NCBI RefSeq assembly: GCF_026241155.1
Contig: NZ_JAPFGP010000006.1
Coordinates: 248,001-312,000 of the forward strand
Direction of reading: 5' to 3'
DNA: 64,000 bases
DNA from: Paucibacter sp. PLA-PC-4
Lineage (GTDB): Bacteria > Pseudomonadota > Gammaproteobacteria > Burkholderiales > Burkholderiaceae_C
A program made the position numbers and the translations under genes. The notes beneath the pieces are model-generated. The model ran no database searches, had not been told where the DNA came from, and saw only the letters and a program-made list of their open reading frames with translations. Numbering within the stretch: the first letter of the stretch is position 1; every line of letters begins with the position of its first letter. Shown here in pieces: positions 18,933 through 26,765 of the stretch.

Positions 18933-20093
18933 ATGTCCTTGTCTTTCAAATTGCCTGCTCTTGTGGGACTTCTGCTGGGCTGCCGCCTGCTGTGGGCCGC
19001 CGCTCTGATGTCAGGCGGCCTGGCAGCAGCCAGTGAGGAGGGTGCCGAGATCGTGCTCGGCAGCTCGGCGGCGCTGAGCGGTCCGGCCTCGGCGTTGGGT
19101 CAGCGCTATCACCTGGGCGCCCGGGCAGCCTTCGAGCAACTCAACAAGCAGGGCGGTATCCAGGGCCGGCGCGTCGCGATCGATCTGCAAGACGATGGCT
19201 ACGAGCCCGATCGCAGCGAGGCCAATACCGTGGCCCTGCTGCAGGATGCGCGGGTGCTGGCCTTGTTCGGGTACATCGGCACCCCCACCAGCCGCGTGGC
19301 CTTGCCCCATCTGCGCCGCGCTGGCAATGTCGCGTTTCTCGGGCCCTTCACCGGCGCCAGCTTGCTATGGGATGAGCGCAGCCACCCCAACGTCTTCAAT
19401 GTGCGTGCCAGCTATCAGCAGGAGAGCCGCGCCCTGGTCCGTTCCATCAAGGCCAGCGGCGCGCGCCGCATCAACGTCATGGTGCAGGCCGATCCGTTCG
19501 GACGCGCCGGGCTAGAGGCGATGCGCGAGGCCACCCTGGCTGCCGGTCTCGCTATGGTGGCCATGGCCACCGTCAAGCGCAACACCACTGAGGTCGCCGA
19601 GGCCGTCCACACCCTGGTGCGGCAGCACAGCGCCGACGCCATCTTCATGGTCAGCACCTATGAGACCTGCGCCGCCTTCATGCGCCAAGCCCATGCCCAG
19701 GGCTTTCGCGGGCGTTTCTACACCCTGTCCTTTACCGGGCTCGAGCCTCTGCGCACCGCGCTGCAGGATGAGCCCGAGCTCAGCGCCCGCTTGACCCTGG
19801 CCCAGGTGGTGCCCGACGCCGAGGACCGCAGCGTGCCGGTTGTGGCCGCTTATCAGCGCGCGATGCGCGAGGCCGGCGAGCGGCAGTTTGACAGCATCAG
19901 CCTGGAAGGCTATCTGGCAGCCCGTGTGCTGAGCGAAGGCCTGCGCAAGGCCAGGCCGCCGCTGACGCGGGACAGCCTGCTGCGCAGCCTTCAGACCCTG
20001 GGAGATCTGGACCTGGGCGGCTTTGCCGTGCATTACCGCGAGGACGACCGGCGCAGCTCGTCCTATGTGGCACTGCGCCGTCTGGTCGACTGA
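18933..20093 (+). CDS. ABC-type branched-chain amino-acid-like substrate-binding protein
   Basis: This 386-residue periplasmic protein has a signal peptide (about residues 1-31, cleavage after GGLAAA). The mature part is a Peripla_BP_6 (LivJ-like) fold: LGSSAALSGPASALGQRYHL, LNKQGGIQGRRVAI, and DAIFMVSTYETCAAFMRQA. The open frame starts at 18744, but ATG 18933 puts the signal peptide at the N-terminus. No permease or ATPase genes are beside it, so it is an orphan binding protein, either sensing or serving a transporter encoded elsewhere. It converges with the dehydrogenase gene. Confidence 0.85.
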   Translation: MSLSFKLPALVGLLLGCRLLWAAALMSGGLAAASEEGAEIVLGSSAALSGPASALGQRYHLGARAAFEQLNKQGGIQGRRVAIDLQDDGYEPDRSEANTVALLQDARVLALFGYIGTPTSRVALPHLRRAGNVAFLGPFTGASLLWDERSHPNVFNVRASYQQESRALVRSIKASGARRINVMVQADPFGRAGLEAMREATLAAGLAMVAMATVKRNTTEVAEAVHTLVRQHSADAIFMVSTYETCAAFMRQAHAQGFRGRFYTLSFTGLEPLRTALQDEPELSARLTLAQVVPDAEDRSVPVVAAYQRAMREAGERQFDSISLEGYLAARVLSEGLRKARPPLTRDSLLRSLQTLGDLDLGGFAVHYREDDRRSSSYVALRRLVD

Positions 20094-20103
20094 GCCGTCT
20101 CGC

Positions 20104-21045
20104 TCAGAGCGGCGTCAGCAGCGGCCGACCCGCGTCCAGCGCGTCGACGTTGGCGATGAACAGCTCCACCGTCGCACGGATCGCCTCGGGCGACCAGCCG
20201 GCGATGTGGGGCGTGAGGATCACGTTCGGGAAGTCCAGAAGCGCCGTCGGCGGCAGCGGCTCGCTCTCGTAGACATCGAGCGCGGCGCCGCCCAGCTGGC
20301 CGGCGGCCAGCGCGTCGGCCAGGGCAGCCGTGTCGACCAGGCTGCCGCGCGCGATATTGACCAGATGGCCTTGCGGGCCCAGCGCGGCCAGCACCTCGGC
20401 ATTGACGGCATGCCGGGTCGCGGCGCCACCGGGCGCGGCCACCACCAGGAAGTCGGCCCAGTCGGCCAAGGCCAGCAGGCTGTCGAAATAGACGGCTTCG
20501 CCGGCATCGGCGCGCGGGGAGCGGTTGTGATAGCCGATCTGCATCTCGAAGGCCTGGGCGCGGCGCGCGATCTTGCGGCCTATCGTGCCCATGCCGAAGA
20601 TGCCTAGCCGGCGTCCGTTGACGCTGGGCCTGATGGGCAGCGCGTCGCGCCAAAGGCCGGCGCGAAGTGCCCGCTCCTGCTGGGGCAGCGCGCGCACGCT
20701 GGCCAGCAGCAGGGCCAGCGTATGGTCGGCCACGCAGCTGTCATTGGTGCCGGCGCCGTTGCACACATTGACGCCGCGCGCCTTGGCGGCTGCCACATCG
20801 AGGTTCTCGTAGCCGGCGCCCTGGGCGGCGGCCAGCCGCAGCCGGGGCATCGCGGCCATTTCCTCGGCGCGTAGGCCGGTCGCACCATTGGTCAGCACCA
20901 GCCCGATCTCGGGGCCACGCGCCGCAATCGCGGCGGCGCGTTGCGCCGCTGTCGGCGCATCGATCAGCTCGAAGCGCTCGCGCAGCAGGGACTTGTACTC
21001 ATCGGCCAGGGCCACCAGCAAGAGGCAGGGGGTTTTCGTTGTCAT
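20104..21045 (-). CDS. D-isomer-specific 2-hydroxyacid dehydrogenase
   Basis: The protein has about 313 residues. It contains the NAD(P)-binding motif LGIFGMGTIGRKIARRAQAF and the catalytic triad positions of the family: Arg in VNIARGSLVD, Glu in YESEPLPP, and His in ILTPHIAGWSPEA. It likely interconverts a 2-oxoacid and a D-2-hydroxyacid, perhaps glyoxylate/hydroxypyruvate-type. ATG 21043-21045 (MTTKTPC) is chosen; an ATG four codons earlier is possible. The frame stays open further upstream through the PAP2 gene, but that is a shadow. Confidence 0.88.
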   Translation of the reverse strand: MTTKTPCLLLVALADEYKSLLRERFELIDAPTAAQRAAAIAARGPEIGLVLTNGATGLRAEEMAAMPRLRLAAAQGAGYENLDVAAAKARGVNVCNGAGTNDSCVADHTLALLLASVRALPQQERALRAGLWRDALPIRPSVNGRRLGIFGMGTIGRKIARRAQAFEMQIGYHNRSPRADAGEAVYFDSLLALADWADFLVVAAPGGAATRHAVNAEVLAALGPQGHLVNIARGSLVDTAALADALAAGQLGGAALDVYESEPLPPTALLDFPNVILTPHIAGWSPEAIRATVELFIANVDALDAGRPLLTPL

Positions 21046-21095
21046 GCCCGCCATCATCGCCGCTGTGCGCCTGCTCCGGTGCGCGCAGCGAACAG

Positions 21096-21224
21096 GGCGT
21101 GCGCGATCACGCCGCTGTCCGAGCAGTCGATCGCCCAGCGCTTGCTTACGCTGGACTTCCCCGATTTCACCGGCGGGCTGTGGAAGACGCGCTAGCCGAT
21201 CTATGGCTTGGACGAGCGCTACTG
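21096..21224 (+). other. Possible gene-end remnant
   Basis: A plus-strand frame reads ITPLSEQSIAQRLLTLDF, then PDFTGGLWKTR, a TAG at 21193-21195, and PIYGLDERY before TGA at 21222-21224. It has protein-like composition and lies in the 160-base gap between two minus-strand genes. It could be the tail of a lost gene with one in-frame stop. No family is recognised, so this is weak. Confidence 0.25.
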
Positions 21225-22052
21225 AAGACTTTGAGTGCGACCACGCCGGTAATGGCGCCCCAGCTCGACGCTGACGATGCAGACGCTCAGCCAGGCCAGT
21301 CCAGAGGCGAAGCCGGCGGCTACATCGGTGGCGAAATGCACCTGCAAAAAGACGCGGCTGCAGCCGACCGTGAAGGCCAGTGCGGCCGCCGCCAACACGG
21401 CCGGCAGATGCCAGACCGCCGGAAGGCTGCGCAGCGCCAGATAGGCCAGCATGCCGTAGGCAACCACGGCGCCCGAGCTGTGGCCGCTGGGGAAACTCCA
21501 GCCCAGCTCGCTGACCAGACCGTGGTCGTGCACCGGTCGGGCCCGCTCGAAGATGCGCTTGAGCAGCGGGTTCAGCAGCCCGTTGCCGCCCAGTGCCAGC
21601 ACCCAGCCCAGCGCCAGCGCATGGCGGCGCTTGAAAAGCAGCAGCAGCGTGACGAACACGCCCAGCAGGCTCAGGTTCAGCACGTCGCCGAAGCGGGTGA
21701 AGCCGGCGAAGATGCGCAGTGTCGCGGCGTCGACATGCTGGCGTATCGAGGCCGTCAGCGCCTCGTCGGCCAGCGCTAGCACGCCGCCATGGCCCAGGTG
21801 TTCGGCAATCTCGGCGAACAGTCCGGCACCGCCCAGCAGCAGGCCGAAGCCGATCAGCGCGTTCAGCAGGACGAAGCCGCTGGGCGGCAGCGCGCTGCGC
21901 GCGCGCGGCAGCAGATGGCGGTTCAGCGACCACCACAGCGCCGCCGTGGCGAGCATCAGCAGCATCAGCAAAGCCAGGAAGACCGGCAGGGCCTGGGCGC
22001 CCGTCTGGGTGGCCAGGGTGACGAGGGGGTGGTCCAGCGGCGTGGCGGTCAT
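21219..22052 (-). CDS. PAP2-family membrane phosphatase
   Basis: This is a 277-residue integral membrane protein with about six hydrophobic helices. The three phosphatase motifs are present: KRIFERARP, FPSGHSSG, and CSRVFLQVHFATD with the catalytic histidines. Family members remove phosphate from undecaprenyl pyrophosphate or lipid phosphates at the outer face of the inner membrane. An extended N-terminal half (residues 1-130) contains two helices before the catalytic part. It is monocistronic, with leader A of the first DUF4148 gene just upstream on the other strand. Confidence 0.9.
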   Translation of the reverse strand: MTATPLDHPLVTLATQTGAQALPVFLALLMLLMLATAALWWSLNRHLLPRARSALPPSGFVLLNALIGFGLLLGGAGLFAEIAEHLGHGGVLALADEALTASIRQHVDAATLRIFAGFTRFGDVLNLSLLGVFVTLLLLFKRRHALALGWVLALGGNGLLNPLLKRIFERARPVHDHGLVSELGWSFPSGHSSGAVVAYGMLAYLALRSLPAVWHLPAVLAAAALAFTVGCSRVFLQVHFATDVAAGFASGLAWLSVCIVSVELGRHYRRGRTQSLQ

Positions 22053-22090
22053 CGGTGCGGATAGTTAGGCAAGCGCCGCATCATGCCGGA

Positions 22091-22167
22091 ATCAGCAACA
22101 GTGCATTGAAGCCAGCCTGGTTTTTCCGGAGCGCCTGAAGTTTCACAGTAGAGCCCATGGACACGGC
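22091..22167 (+). promoter_or_regulatory. Leader A, copy 1 (upstream of DUF4148 gene 1)
   Basis: This shared element starts with ATCAGCAACAGTGCATTG and ends with CCATGGACACGGC. The two motifs are exactly 64 bases apart, as in copies 2 and 3. In between are a T-run (CTGGTTTTTC) and CACAGTAGAGCC. The likely role is promoter plus 5' untranslated region of the DUF4148 gene. Confidence 0.7.
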
Positions 22168-22217
22168 GGGTGCCGGGTCCAAGCAAAACCCCGAAGCTGA
22201 AACCCAAGGACTCCATC

Positions 22218-22685
22218 ATGAACAAGCTGACCCTGATTGCCCTGTCCACCCTGCTGAGCGCCGGCGCCGCAATGGCCGACGGCTTGAGCCGCGATGAGGT
22301 GGTGGCCGAACTGGTGCGCGCCCGCAATGCCGGCGAACTGACGGCGCTTCAAAGCGAGAGCTATGGCTACAGTGGCTACGGTGGCTACGGCCAGGCTGCC
22401 GCAACGAGCAGCCTCAGCCGCGAGGCAGTGATCGCCGATCTGCGCCGAGCCCAGCAATCCGGCGAGCTGGCCCGCCGCGACGCCGAGAGCTATGGCCCCT
22501 CGGTCGCGCCGATTGCCTCGAGCAAGACGCGTACCCAGGTGCTGGCCGAGCTGCAGGCTGCCCGCGACAGCGGAGAGCTGGCCCTGCTCAACAGCAACAA
22601 CCCCGGCTACGCCGAGCTGCTGCAACTGGGCAAACGCACCGGCGCCAACGATCTGATGGCTGGCCAGCCCGGCATCGCGCGCTGA
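22218..22685 (+). CDS. DUF4148 secreted protein, cassette copy 1
   Basis: The 155-residue protein begins with a signal peptide (MNKLTLIALSTLLSAGAAMA, cleavage near residue 20). The mature part is three copies of a helical unit of about 25 residues with the pattern SR..V.AEL..AR..GEL: SRDEVVAELVRARNAGELTA, SREAVIADLRRAQQSGELAR and TRTQVLAELQAARDSGELAL. A Gly/Tyr-rich insert (YGYSGYGGYG) lies between units 1 and 2. The frame opens at 22170, but ATG 22218 starts the signal peptide. DUF4148 proteins are common in Burkholderiales and have no known function. A hairpin follows at 22692-22719, then the small gene of the cassette. Confidence 0.85.
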   Translation: MNKLTLIALSTLLSAGAAMADGLSRDEVVAELVRARNAGELTALQSESYGYSGYGGYGQAAATSSLSREAVIADLRRAQQSGELARRDAESYGPSVAPIASSKTRTQVLAELQAARDSGELALLNSNNPGYAELLQLGKRTGANDLMAGQPGIAR

Positions 22686-22691
22686 GGCGTA

Positions 22692-22719
22692 GGGCCGGCG
22701 ACCCTCGGGCCGCCGGCCC
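22692..22719 (+). terminator. GC-rich hairpin after DUF4148 gene 1
   Basis: GGGCCGGCG and CGCCGGCCC form a 9-bp stem with a 10-base loop. No T-run follows, so it may be an attenuator or an mRNA 3'-end stabiliser rather than a full intrinsic terminator. Confidence 0.45.
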
Positions 22720-22733
22720 GCTCATCGCAGGAA

Positions 22734-22822
22734 TTTGCAGCTCATCCGCAGCGCCCGGCAGCCCATCGCGAGGCCATGGCAAGCCAAGCCGGCATTGCCG
22801 ACACTGCAATCACTGACACAGC
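22734..22822 (+). promoter_or_regulatory. Leader B, copy 1 (upstream of small anchored protein 1)
   Basis: TTTGCA at 22734 is followed exactly 69 bases later by the 20-base block ACTGCAATCACTGACACAGC at 22803. The same block, unchanged, and the same spacing occur in copies 2 and 3. It ends about 22 bases before the start codon, upstream of an AGGAG ribosome site. Confidence 0.7.
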
Positions 22823-22844
22823 AACGCCACCCCAGGAGCCCACC

Positions 22845-23099
22845 ATGAATACCCGCCGCCACCTCCAGTCTCTCGCCGTCCTCGCCACCGCTGCCGTCGC
22901 CGTTCTCGGCGCCGCGATGCTGGCCACCCACGCGCCCGAGACCGAGATCGTGCAGCTGGAGCGCGTGGTGATCGTCGGCAAGCGCGCCGACGTGCCGGTC
23001 GTCGCGCAGCTTCCCCGCGTCGTGATCACCGGCCGCAGCACGGCGGCCGCCGATGCGCAGCTGGCCGAGGCCAGCGTGCTGAAAGCGAAGATGGTCTAA
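22845..23099 (+). CDS. Small anchored protein with paired RVVI(V/T)G motifs, copy 1
   Basis: The 84-residue protein has a short basic N-terminus (MNTRRHLQ), one hydrophobic segment (about residues 9-28), and then a tail with two similar motifs, QLERVVIVGKR and QLPRVVITGRS, separated by seven residues. The tail should be periplasmic, with the hydrophobic part acting as signal anchor or signal peptide. There are no cysteines. The motifs resemble TonB-box sequences at the start of TonB-dependent receptors (x-VVVTG-x-R); this is a likeness in sequence only. AGGAG precedes the start and an intrinsic terminator follows at 23123. Function unknown; two paralogs lie at 26439 and 29234. Confidence 0.8.
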   Translation: MNTRRHLQSLAVLATAAVAVLGAAMLATHAPETEIVQLERVVIVGKRADVPVVAQLPRVVITGRSTAAADAQLAEASVLKAKMV

Positions 23100-23122
23100 G
23101 CGCTGGCTTCGCTGCTGTCACC

Positions 23123-23147
23123 GGGCCCGCCTTGTGCGGGCCCTTTT
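23123..23147 (+). terminator. Intrinsic terminator of cassette copy 1
   Basis: GGGCCCGC and GCGGGCCC form an 8-bp stem with a CTTGT loop, followed by TTTT. It lies 24 bases after the stop codon of small protein 1. Confidence 0.8.
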
Positions 23148-23152
23148 CATTG

Positions 23153-23938
23153 CTAGGCCTCGAAGGGATGACCCTCGGCCCGCAGCCGGCGCAGGCCGCT
23201 GTCCAGATGGGCGCGCGCGCTTTGCGCATCGCCCTCTCGCATCTGCTCATAGGTGTGTTGCGCGATCGCGTGCGGCACCGGCTTGAGCGCCCGCCCGCTG
23301 CTCATGGCCTTGAGTTGGACCTCGGCAGCCCGCTCCAGATAGTAGAGATCGTCCCAGGCCTCGGCGATGCTGGGGCCGCCCACCATCACGCCATGGTTCT
23401 TCAGAAACAGGATGTCAGCCGTGCCCATGGCTGCGGCGATGCGGTCGCCCTCGCAGGCGTCGAGCGCCAGGCCGTTGTAGTGCTCGTCCACCGCCGTGCG
23501 ACCGTAGAACTTCAGCGAGGTCTGGCCTGCCCATAGCAGCGGCGGGCCCTCCAGCATGGCCAGCGCGGTGGCATGGGGCATGTGCGTGTGGAAGGCGGCG
23601 CGCAGGCGCGGCTGGGCGCGGTGCAGCCGCGCGTGGATATAGAAGGCCGTGGCCTCGGGCTGGCCCTGGCCGGCGACGACATGACCATCGACATGGCAGA
23701 CCAGCAGCCGCGAGGCGGTGATCTCGGCGAAGGCGTAGCCGTAGGGGTTGACCAGGAAGAGCTCGTCGTGGCCGGGCAGCAGGGCCGAGAAGTGGTTGCA
23801 GATGCCTTCCTCCAGTCCGTGCCGGGCGGCCAGCTGGAAGCAGGCTGCCAGCTCGATGCGGGCCTGGCGAACCGCGTCGGTTTCTTCCAATGCGAGGTGC
23901 ACGGCGGGCGCGCCGCCGGTTGTGATCGTATGAGCCAT
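23153..23938 (-). CDS. Class II aldolase/adducin family protein
   Basis: The 261-residue protein carries the metal-binding histidines of class II aldolases (FHTHMPHATAL near residue 117 and a later His in DILFLKNHGVMVGG). The active-site glutamate region of the fuculose-aldolase fold also appears (NHFSALLPGHDELFLVNPYG). Members cleave or decarboxylate sugar-derived aldols; many in this subgroup are uncharacterised. The GGGAGG site precedes ATG 23936-23938. It follows the HAD gene by 19 bases on the same strand, so the two form an operon divergent from a LysR regulator. Confidence 0.87.
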   Translation of the reverse strand: MAHTITTGGAPAVHLALEETDAVRQARIELAACFQLAARHGLEEGICNHFSALLPGHDELFLVNPYGYAFAEITASRLLVCHVDGHVVAGQGQPEATAFYIHARLHRAQPRLRAAFHTHMPHATALAMLEGPPLLWAGQTSLKFYGRTAVDEHYNGLALDACEGDRIAAAMGTADILFLKNHGVMVGGPSIAEAWDDLYYLERAAEVQLKAMSSGRALKPVPHAIAQHTYEQMREGDAQSARAHLDSGLRRLRAEGHPFEA

Positions 23939-23957
23939 GGCTTGATGCCTCCCTCGA

Positions 23958-24662
23958 TCACCAGTCTAGCGAAGCGAACAGCGCTGGCACTTCGTCCAGC
24001 CGTGCCAGGGTCGCGTCGGGTGTGTAGTCGGGCAGCAGTCGGCGGCCGGTGCCGCGATCGATCCAGACGCATCGAAAGCCGATATCACGCGCTGCCGCAT
24101 GGTCCAGGTGCGGGCTGGCGCAGATGTGGACCACCTCGTCCTTGCCGATGCCCAGCGCCTCGTGCGCGTGCTCGAACAGCCGGGGCGCCGGCTTGTAGGC
24201 ACCGGCCTGCTGGGCCGTGATCACGCGGTCGATATGGCCGCCCAGCTGGGCCACATTGCCGGCAATGATGTCGTCGTCGGTGTTCGAGACGATGCAAAGC
24301 CGGTAGCCGGCCAGCTTGAGCCGGGCCAGCGTGTCCACCACCTCGGGAAATGGCGGCATGCGCGAAATGCGCTCGGTCATTACGCGGATGTCGGTGTCAT
24401 CGACGGGCAGGCCCAGCTCCTGCAGCGCCAGGCGCAACCCCTGGCCGGCCACCTCGCGGAAGCTGCGGTGCGGCGGCGTCTGCTCCAGCGCATGTTCGTG
24501 GCGGTCATAGACCTCGATCAAGGTGGCCGGCTCGATATGGCTGGCCTGCTTGTGCGCCAGCAGTTCGCGCACGGCGGCCTGTAGGCCCTCATCCCACTGG
24601 ATCAGCGTGCCGTAGCAGTCGAAGGTCAGCCAGCGCGGCCGCGACGTGGTGTGAAGAGACAT
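23958..24662 (-). CDS. HAD-family hydrolase (2-haloacid dehalogenase type II-like)
   Basis: The product has 234 residues. Motif I is LTFDCYGTLIQWDEG with the nucleophilic Asp, motif II is LCIVSNTDDD, and the lysine and acidic motifs follow as AGAYKPAPRLFEHA and VHICASPHLDHAAA. The DCYGTL start is that of type II haloacid dehalogenases and close phosphatase relatives. The substrate is not known. It is first in the operon with the aldolase-family gene, which suggests a sugar-phosphate or C2-C3 acid pathway controlled by the divergent LysR gene. Confidence 0.87.
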   Translation of the reverse strand: MSLHTTSRPRWLTFDCYGTLIQWDEGLQAAVRELLAHKQASHIEPATLIEVYDRHEHALEQTPPHRSFREVAGQGLRLALQELGLPVDDTDIRVMTERISRMPPFPEVVDTLARLKLAGYRLCIVSNTDDDIIAGNVAQLGGHIDRVITAQQAGAYKPAPRLFEHAHEALGIGKDEVVHICASPHLDHAAARDIGFRCVWIDRGTGRRLLPDYTPDATLARLDEVPALFASLDW

Positions 24663-24766
24663 CGGGAGTCCTGGGTCGTTGAAGAATGGAGCGAAGCCTA
24701 TCGAGCGCTGTCGTTATTTGGAAATTGGATTTGTAGTGGGTGCAAATTTGAATATCTAATGTCTTC
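24663..24766. promoter_or_regulatory. Divergent promoter region between HAD and lysR-type genes
   Basis: This 104-base gap is markedly AT-rich for the region (TCGTTATTTGGAAATTGG, GCAAATTTGAATATC). Both start codons point away from it. LysR proteins normally bind such intergenic DNA to control the divergent operon and themselves. Confidence 0.55.
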
Positions 24767-25612
24767 ATGCTTGATCTGGAATTGCTTCATACCCTGGTCT
24801 GCGTCGTCGACGAGCGCAGCTTCACGCGCGCCGGCGAGCGGGTGCACCGTACCCAATCCACCGTCAGCCAGCAGATCCGCAAGCTGGAGGAGCGCCTGGG
24901 CCATGCGCTGCTGCTGCGCGACCGCAGCGGCAGCCAGGTGACGCCGACCGAGCAGGGCGAGTTGCTGGCCACCTATGCGCGGCGCCTGCTGGCGCTGGCC
25001 CAGGAGGCCGAGGAGGCTCTGGGCAGCCCCGACAGCCCGCTGTTGAGCCTGCGCATCGGCGTGCCCGAGGATTTCGATGCCCGGCGCATGTCCGGCCTGC
25101 TGTCGGGCTTTGTCGCGCGGCAGCCGGGCTTGCGGCTGGAAACCATCAGCGGCATGAGCAGCGAGCTACAGCGCCGGCTGGCCGGCGGCGAGTTGGACAT
25201 CGCGCTGGTCAAACGTGTACCGGGCGAGGGCGGGCCCTGCGTGGCGGCCTGGCCCGAGACTCTGGTCTGGGTCGGTGCCGGCCAGGTCTTGCCGGCCGAC
25301 GAACCAATCCCGCTGGCGCTGTTTCCGCAGGGCTGTGTCTACCGGCAGCGCGCGCTGGCGGGCCTGGACCAAGCGCGGCGGCGCTGGCGCATCGCATTCG
25401 GCAGCCACAGCCTCAGCGGCATCCAGGCGGCGCTTTCCTCGGGTCTGGGCATCTCGGTGCTGCCCACCACGGCGCTGCTGCCCGAGCACCGCATCTGCGA
25501 GGGCCTGCCCGCGCTGCCGCCCACCGAGCTGGCCCTGCTCAGCGCGAGCTCCTCGCCCAGCGCGGTGCAGCGCCAGCTGCTGGATACCCTGTGCGAGTCA
25601 CTTCGATCATGA
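24767..25612 (+). CDS. LysR-family transcriptional regulator
   Basis: The 281-residue protein has the N-terminal winged helix-turn-helix (LDLELLHTLVCVVDERSFTR, RTQSTVSQQIRKLEERLGHA) and a C-terminal effector-binding domain. It is divergent from the HAD and aldolase genes and probably regulates them. The effector domain is a little short for the family (about 190 residues). Its end lies just 4 bases before leader A copy 2. Confidence 0.9.
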   Translation: MLDLELLHTLVCVVDERSFTRAGERVHRTQSTVSQQIRKLEERLGHALLLRDRSGSQVTPTEQGELLATYARRLLALAQEAEEALGSPDSPLLSLRIGVPEDFDARRMSGLLSGFVARQPGLRLETISGMSSELQRRLAGGELDIALVKRVPGEGGPCVAAWPETLVWVGAGQVLPADEPIPLALFPQGCVYRQRALAGLDQARRRWRIAFGSHSLSGIQAALSSGLGISVLPTTALLPEHRICEGLPALPPTELALLSASSSPSAVQRQLLDTLCESLRS

Positions 25613-25616
25613 AGGA

Positions 25617-25693
25617 ATTAGCAATGGTGCGTTGAAGCGGCGCTGGTTTTTCTTTTGGAGCACGAGCTTCACAGTAGAGCCCATGGACACGGC
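25617..25693 (+). promoter_or_regulatory. Leader A, copy 2
   Basis: ATTAGCAATGGTGCGTTG at 25617 and CCATGGACACGGC at 25681 are again exactly 64 bases apart. The sequence from the T-run to ACAGTAGAGCCCATGG is close to copy 1. From this ATG a 15-codon frame (MDTARKQAGPRTQRS) ends before the DUF4148 start. Confidence 0.7.
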
Positions 25694-25747
25694 ACGCAAA
25701 CAAGCCGGTCCAAGAACCCAACGAAGCTGAATTGAAAGGACTCCATC

Positions 25748-26137
25748 ATGAACAAGATCGCTGCCATCGCCCTGACTTCCCTGCTGGCCGCCGGTGCCGC
25801 CATGGCCGATAGCGCCACCACCCGCGAGTTGCTGCGCCAGAGCCAGACCGCCGCACAGAGCACCACCACCCGCAGCGCCGTGATCGCCGAGTTCCAGCGC
25901 GCCCGCGCGGCCGGCGAGCTCAATGCGCTGTACCGCGAAGTCGATCTGCGCACGACCTCGACCGCCTCGACGACCACCCGCGCCGCCGTGCTTGCTGAGC
26001 TGCGGGCGGCTCGTGCCTCGGGCGAGCTTGCGGTGCTGAACAGCAACAACCCCAGCTATGCGCAGCTGGCCGCACACCACGGTGGCAAGAGCGCTGGCGG
26101 CGAGCTGCTGGCCGGCCAGCCCGCCACGGCCCGCTGA
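25748..26137 (+). CDS. DUF4148 secreted protein, cassette copy 2
   Basis: The 129-residue protein has a signal peptide (MNKIAAIALTSLLAAGAAMA). The mature part is a degenerate first unit (TTRELLRQSQTAAQS) and two full helical units, TTRSAVIAEFQRARAAGELN and TTRAAVLAELRAARASGELA. It ends with LNSNNPSYAQLAA, close to the end of copy 1 (LNSNNPGYAELLQ). It differs from copy 1 by losing part of unit 1 and the Gly/Tyr insert. Function unknown. A strong terminator follows at 26263. Confidence 0.85.
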   Translation: MNKIAAIALTSLLAAGAAMADSATTRELLRQSQTAAQSTTTRSAVIAEFQRARAAGELNALYREVDLRTTSTASTTTRAAVLAELRAARASGELAVLNSNNPSYAQLAAHHGGKSAGGELLAGQPATAR

Positions 26138-26262
26138 CAACCAGGCGCTCGCCTGGCGGGCGCCCACAAAATTCAATACAAGACGACGACCGTTGACCCC
26201 GGTCTGCCAAGGGTCAGCTTCGTCTGGTGGTGCGTTGTTGTATCTACCGCCTGCCAGGCTTC

Positions 26263-26296
26263 GCCCGGTGGCCTGTACAGGCCACCGGGCTTTTTT
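26263..26296 (+). terminator. Intrinsic terminator after DUF4148 gene 2
   Basis: A perfect 28-base palindrome (GCCCGGTGGCCTGT and its complement) is followed by six T residues. It separates the DUF4148 gene from the small gene of the same cassette, so each gene has its own transcript. Confidence 0.9.
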
Positions 26297-26328
26297 ACGT
26301 CCGCAGCGTCAGCGTTTCGTCGCCGGCA

Positions 26329-26417
26329 TTTGCAGTTCGTCCGGTCGGACCGCCGACTCGTCGCCAGGCCGTGGCGGCAGAGGCCACCGAGTCAGACACT
26401 GCAATCACTGACACAGC
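26329..26417 (+). promoter_or_regulatory. Leader B, copy 2
   Basis: TTTGCA at 26329 and the block ACTGCAATCACTGACACAGC at 26398 are exactly 69 bases apart. The element lies entirely after the preceding terminator, so it must include the promoter of the small gene. Confidence 0.75.
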
Positions 26418-26438
26418 AACACGCACAAGGAACACACC

Positions 26439-26693
26439 ATGAACACCACCACCGCCACCAAGTCCTTCGCACTCTTCGCCATCGCAGCCGTCGCCGTTGT
26501 GGGCGCCGCGATGTTGCACAGCCCGGCCAAGCCGGCCGCCAGCGAGATCGTGCAGCTCGAGCGCGTGGTGATCGTGGGCAAGCGTGCCGAGGCACCGGTG
26601 ATCGCGCAGCTGCCTCGCGTCGTAGTCACCGGTCGCAGCACGGCGGCGAGCCACACCCAGCTGGCGGCTGCCGGCACAACCCCGGCGATCTGA
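26439..26693 (+). CDS. Small anchored protein with paired RVVI(V/T)G motifs, copy 2
   Basis: The 84-residue protein has one hydrophobic segment (about residues 9-27) and a tail with QLERVVIVGKR and QLPRVVVTGRS. The part from EIVQLERVV to GRSTAA is nearly the same as copy 1, while the N-terminus and last 15 residues differ. The start is the first ATG after leader B (CACACCATG). A terminator follows at 26731. Function unknown. Confidence 0.8.
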   Translation: MNTTTATKSFALFAIAAVAVVGAAMLHSPAKPAASEIVQLERVVIVGKRAEAPVIAQLPRVVVTGRSTAASHTQLAAAGTTPAI

Positions 26694-26730
26694 TCGAGCG
26701 ATTCCTACGCGCCTCTTCCGTGTCCAGTAC

Positions 26731-26759
26731 AAGCCCGCAGCATGCGGGCTTTGTCTTTT
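26731..26759 (+). terminator. Intrinsic terminator of cassette copy 2
   Basis: AGCCCGCA and TGCGGGCT form an 8-bp stem with a GCA loop, followed by TTGTCTTTT. It ends just before the convergent HTH gene. Confidence 0.75.
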
Positions 26760-26765
26760 GAACGC

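Noticed and set aside
21046-21936. Upstream extension of the 2-hydroxyacid dehydrogenase frame
   Set aside because: It overlaps the PAP2 gene in another frame, and the residues before MTTKTPC are not family-like.
26139-26162. GGCGCTCGCC-type inverted repeat just after DUF4148 gene 2
   Set aside because: Short imperfect hairpin with no T-run; the strong palindrome at 26263 is the better terminator.
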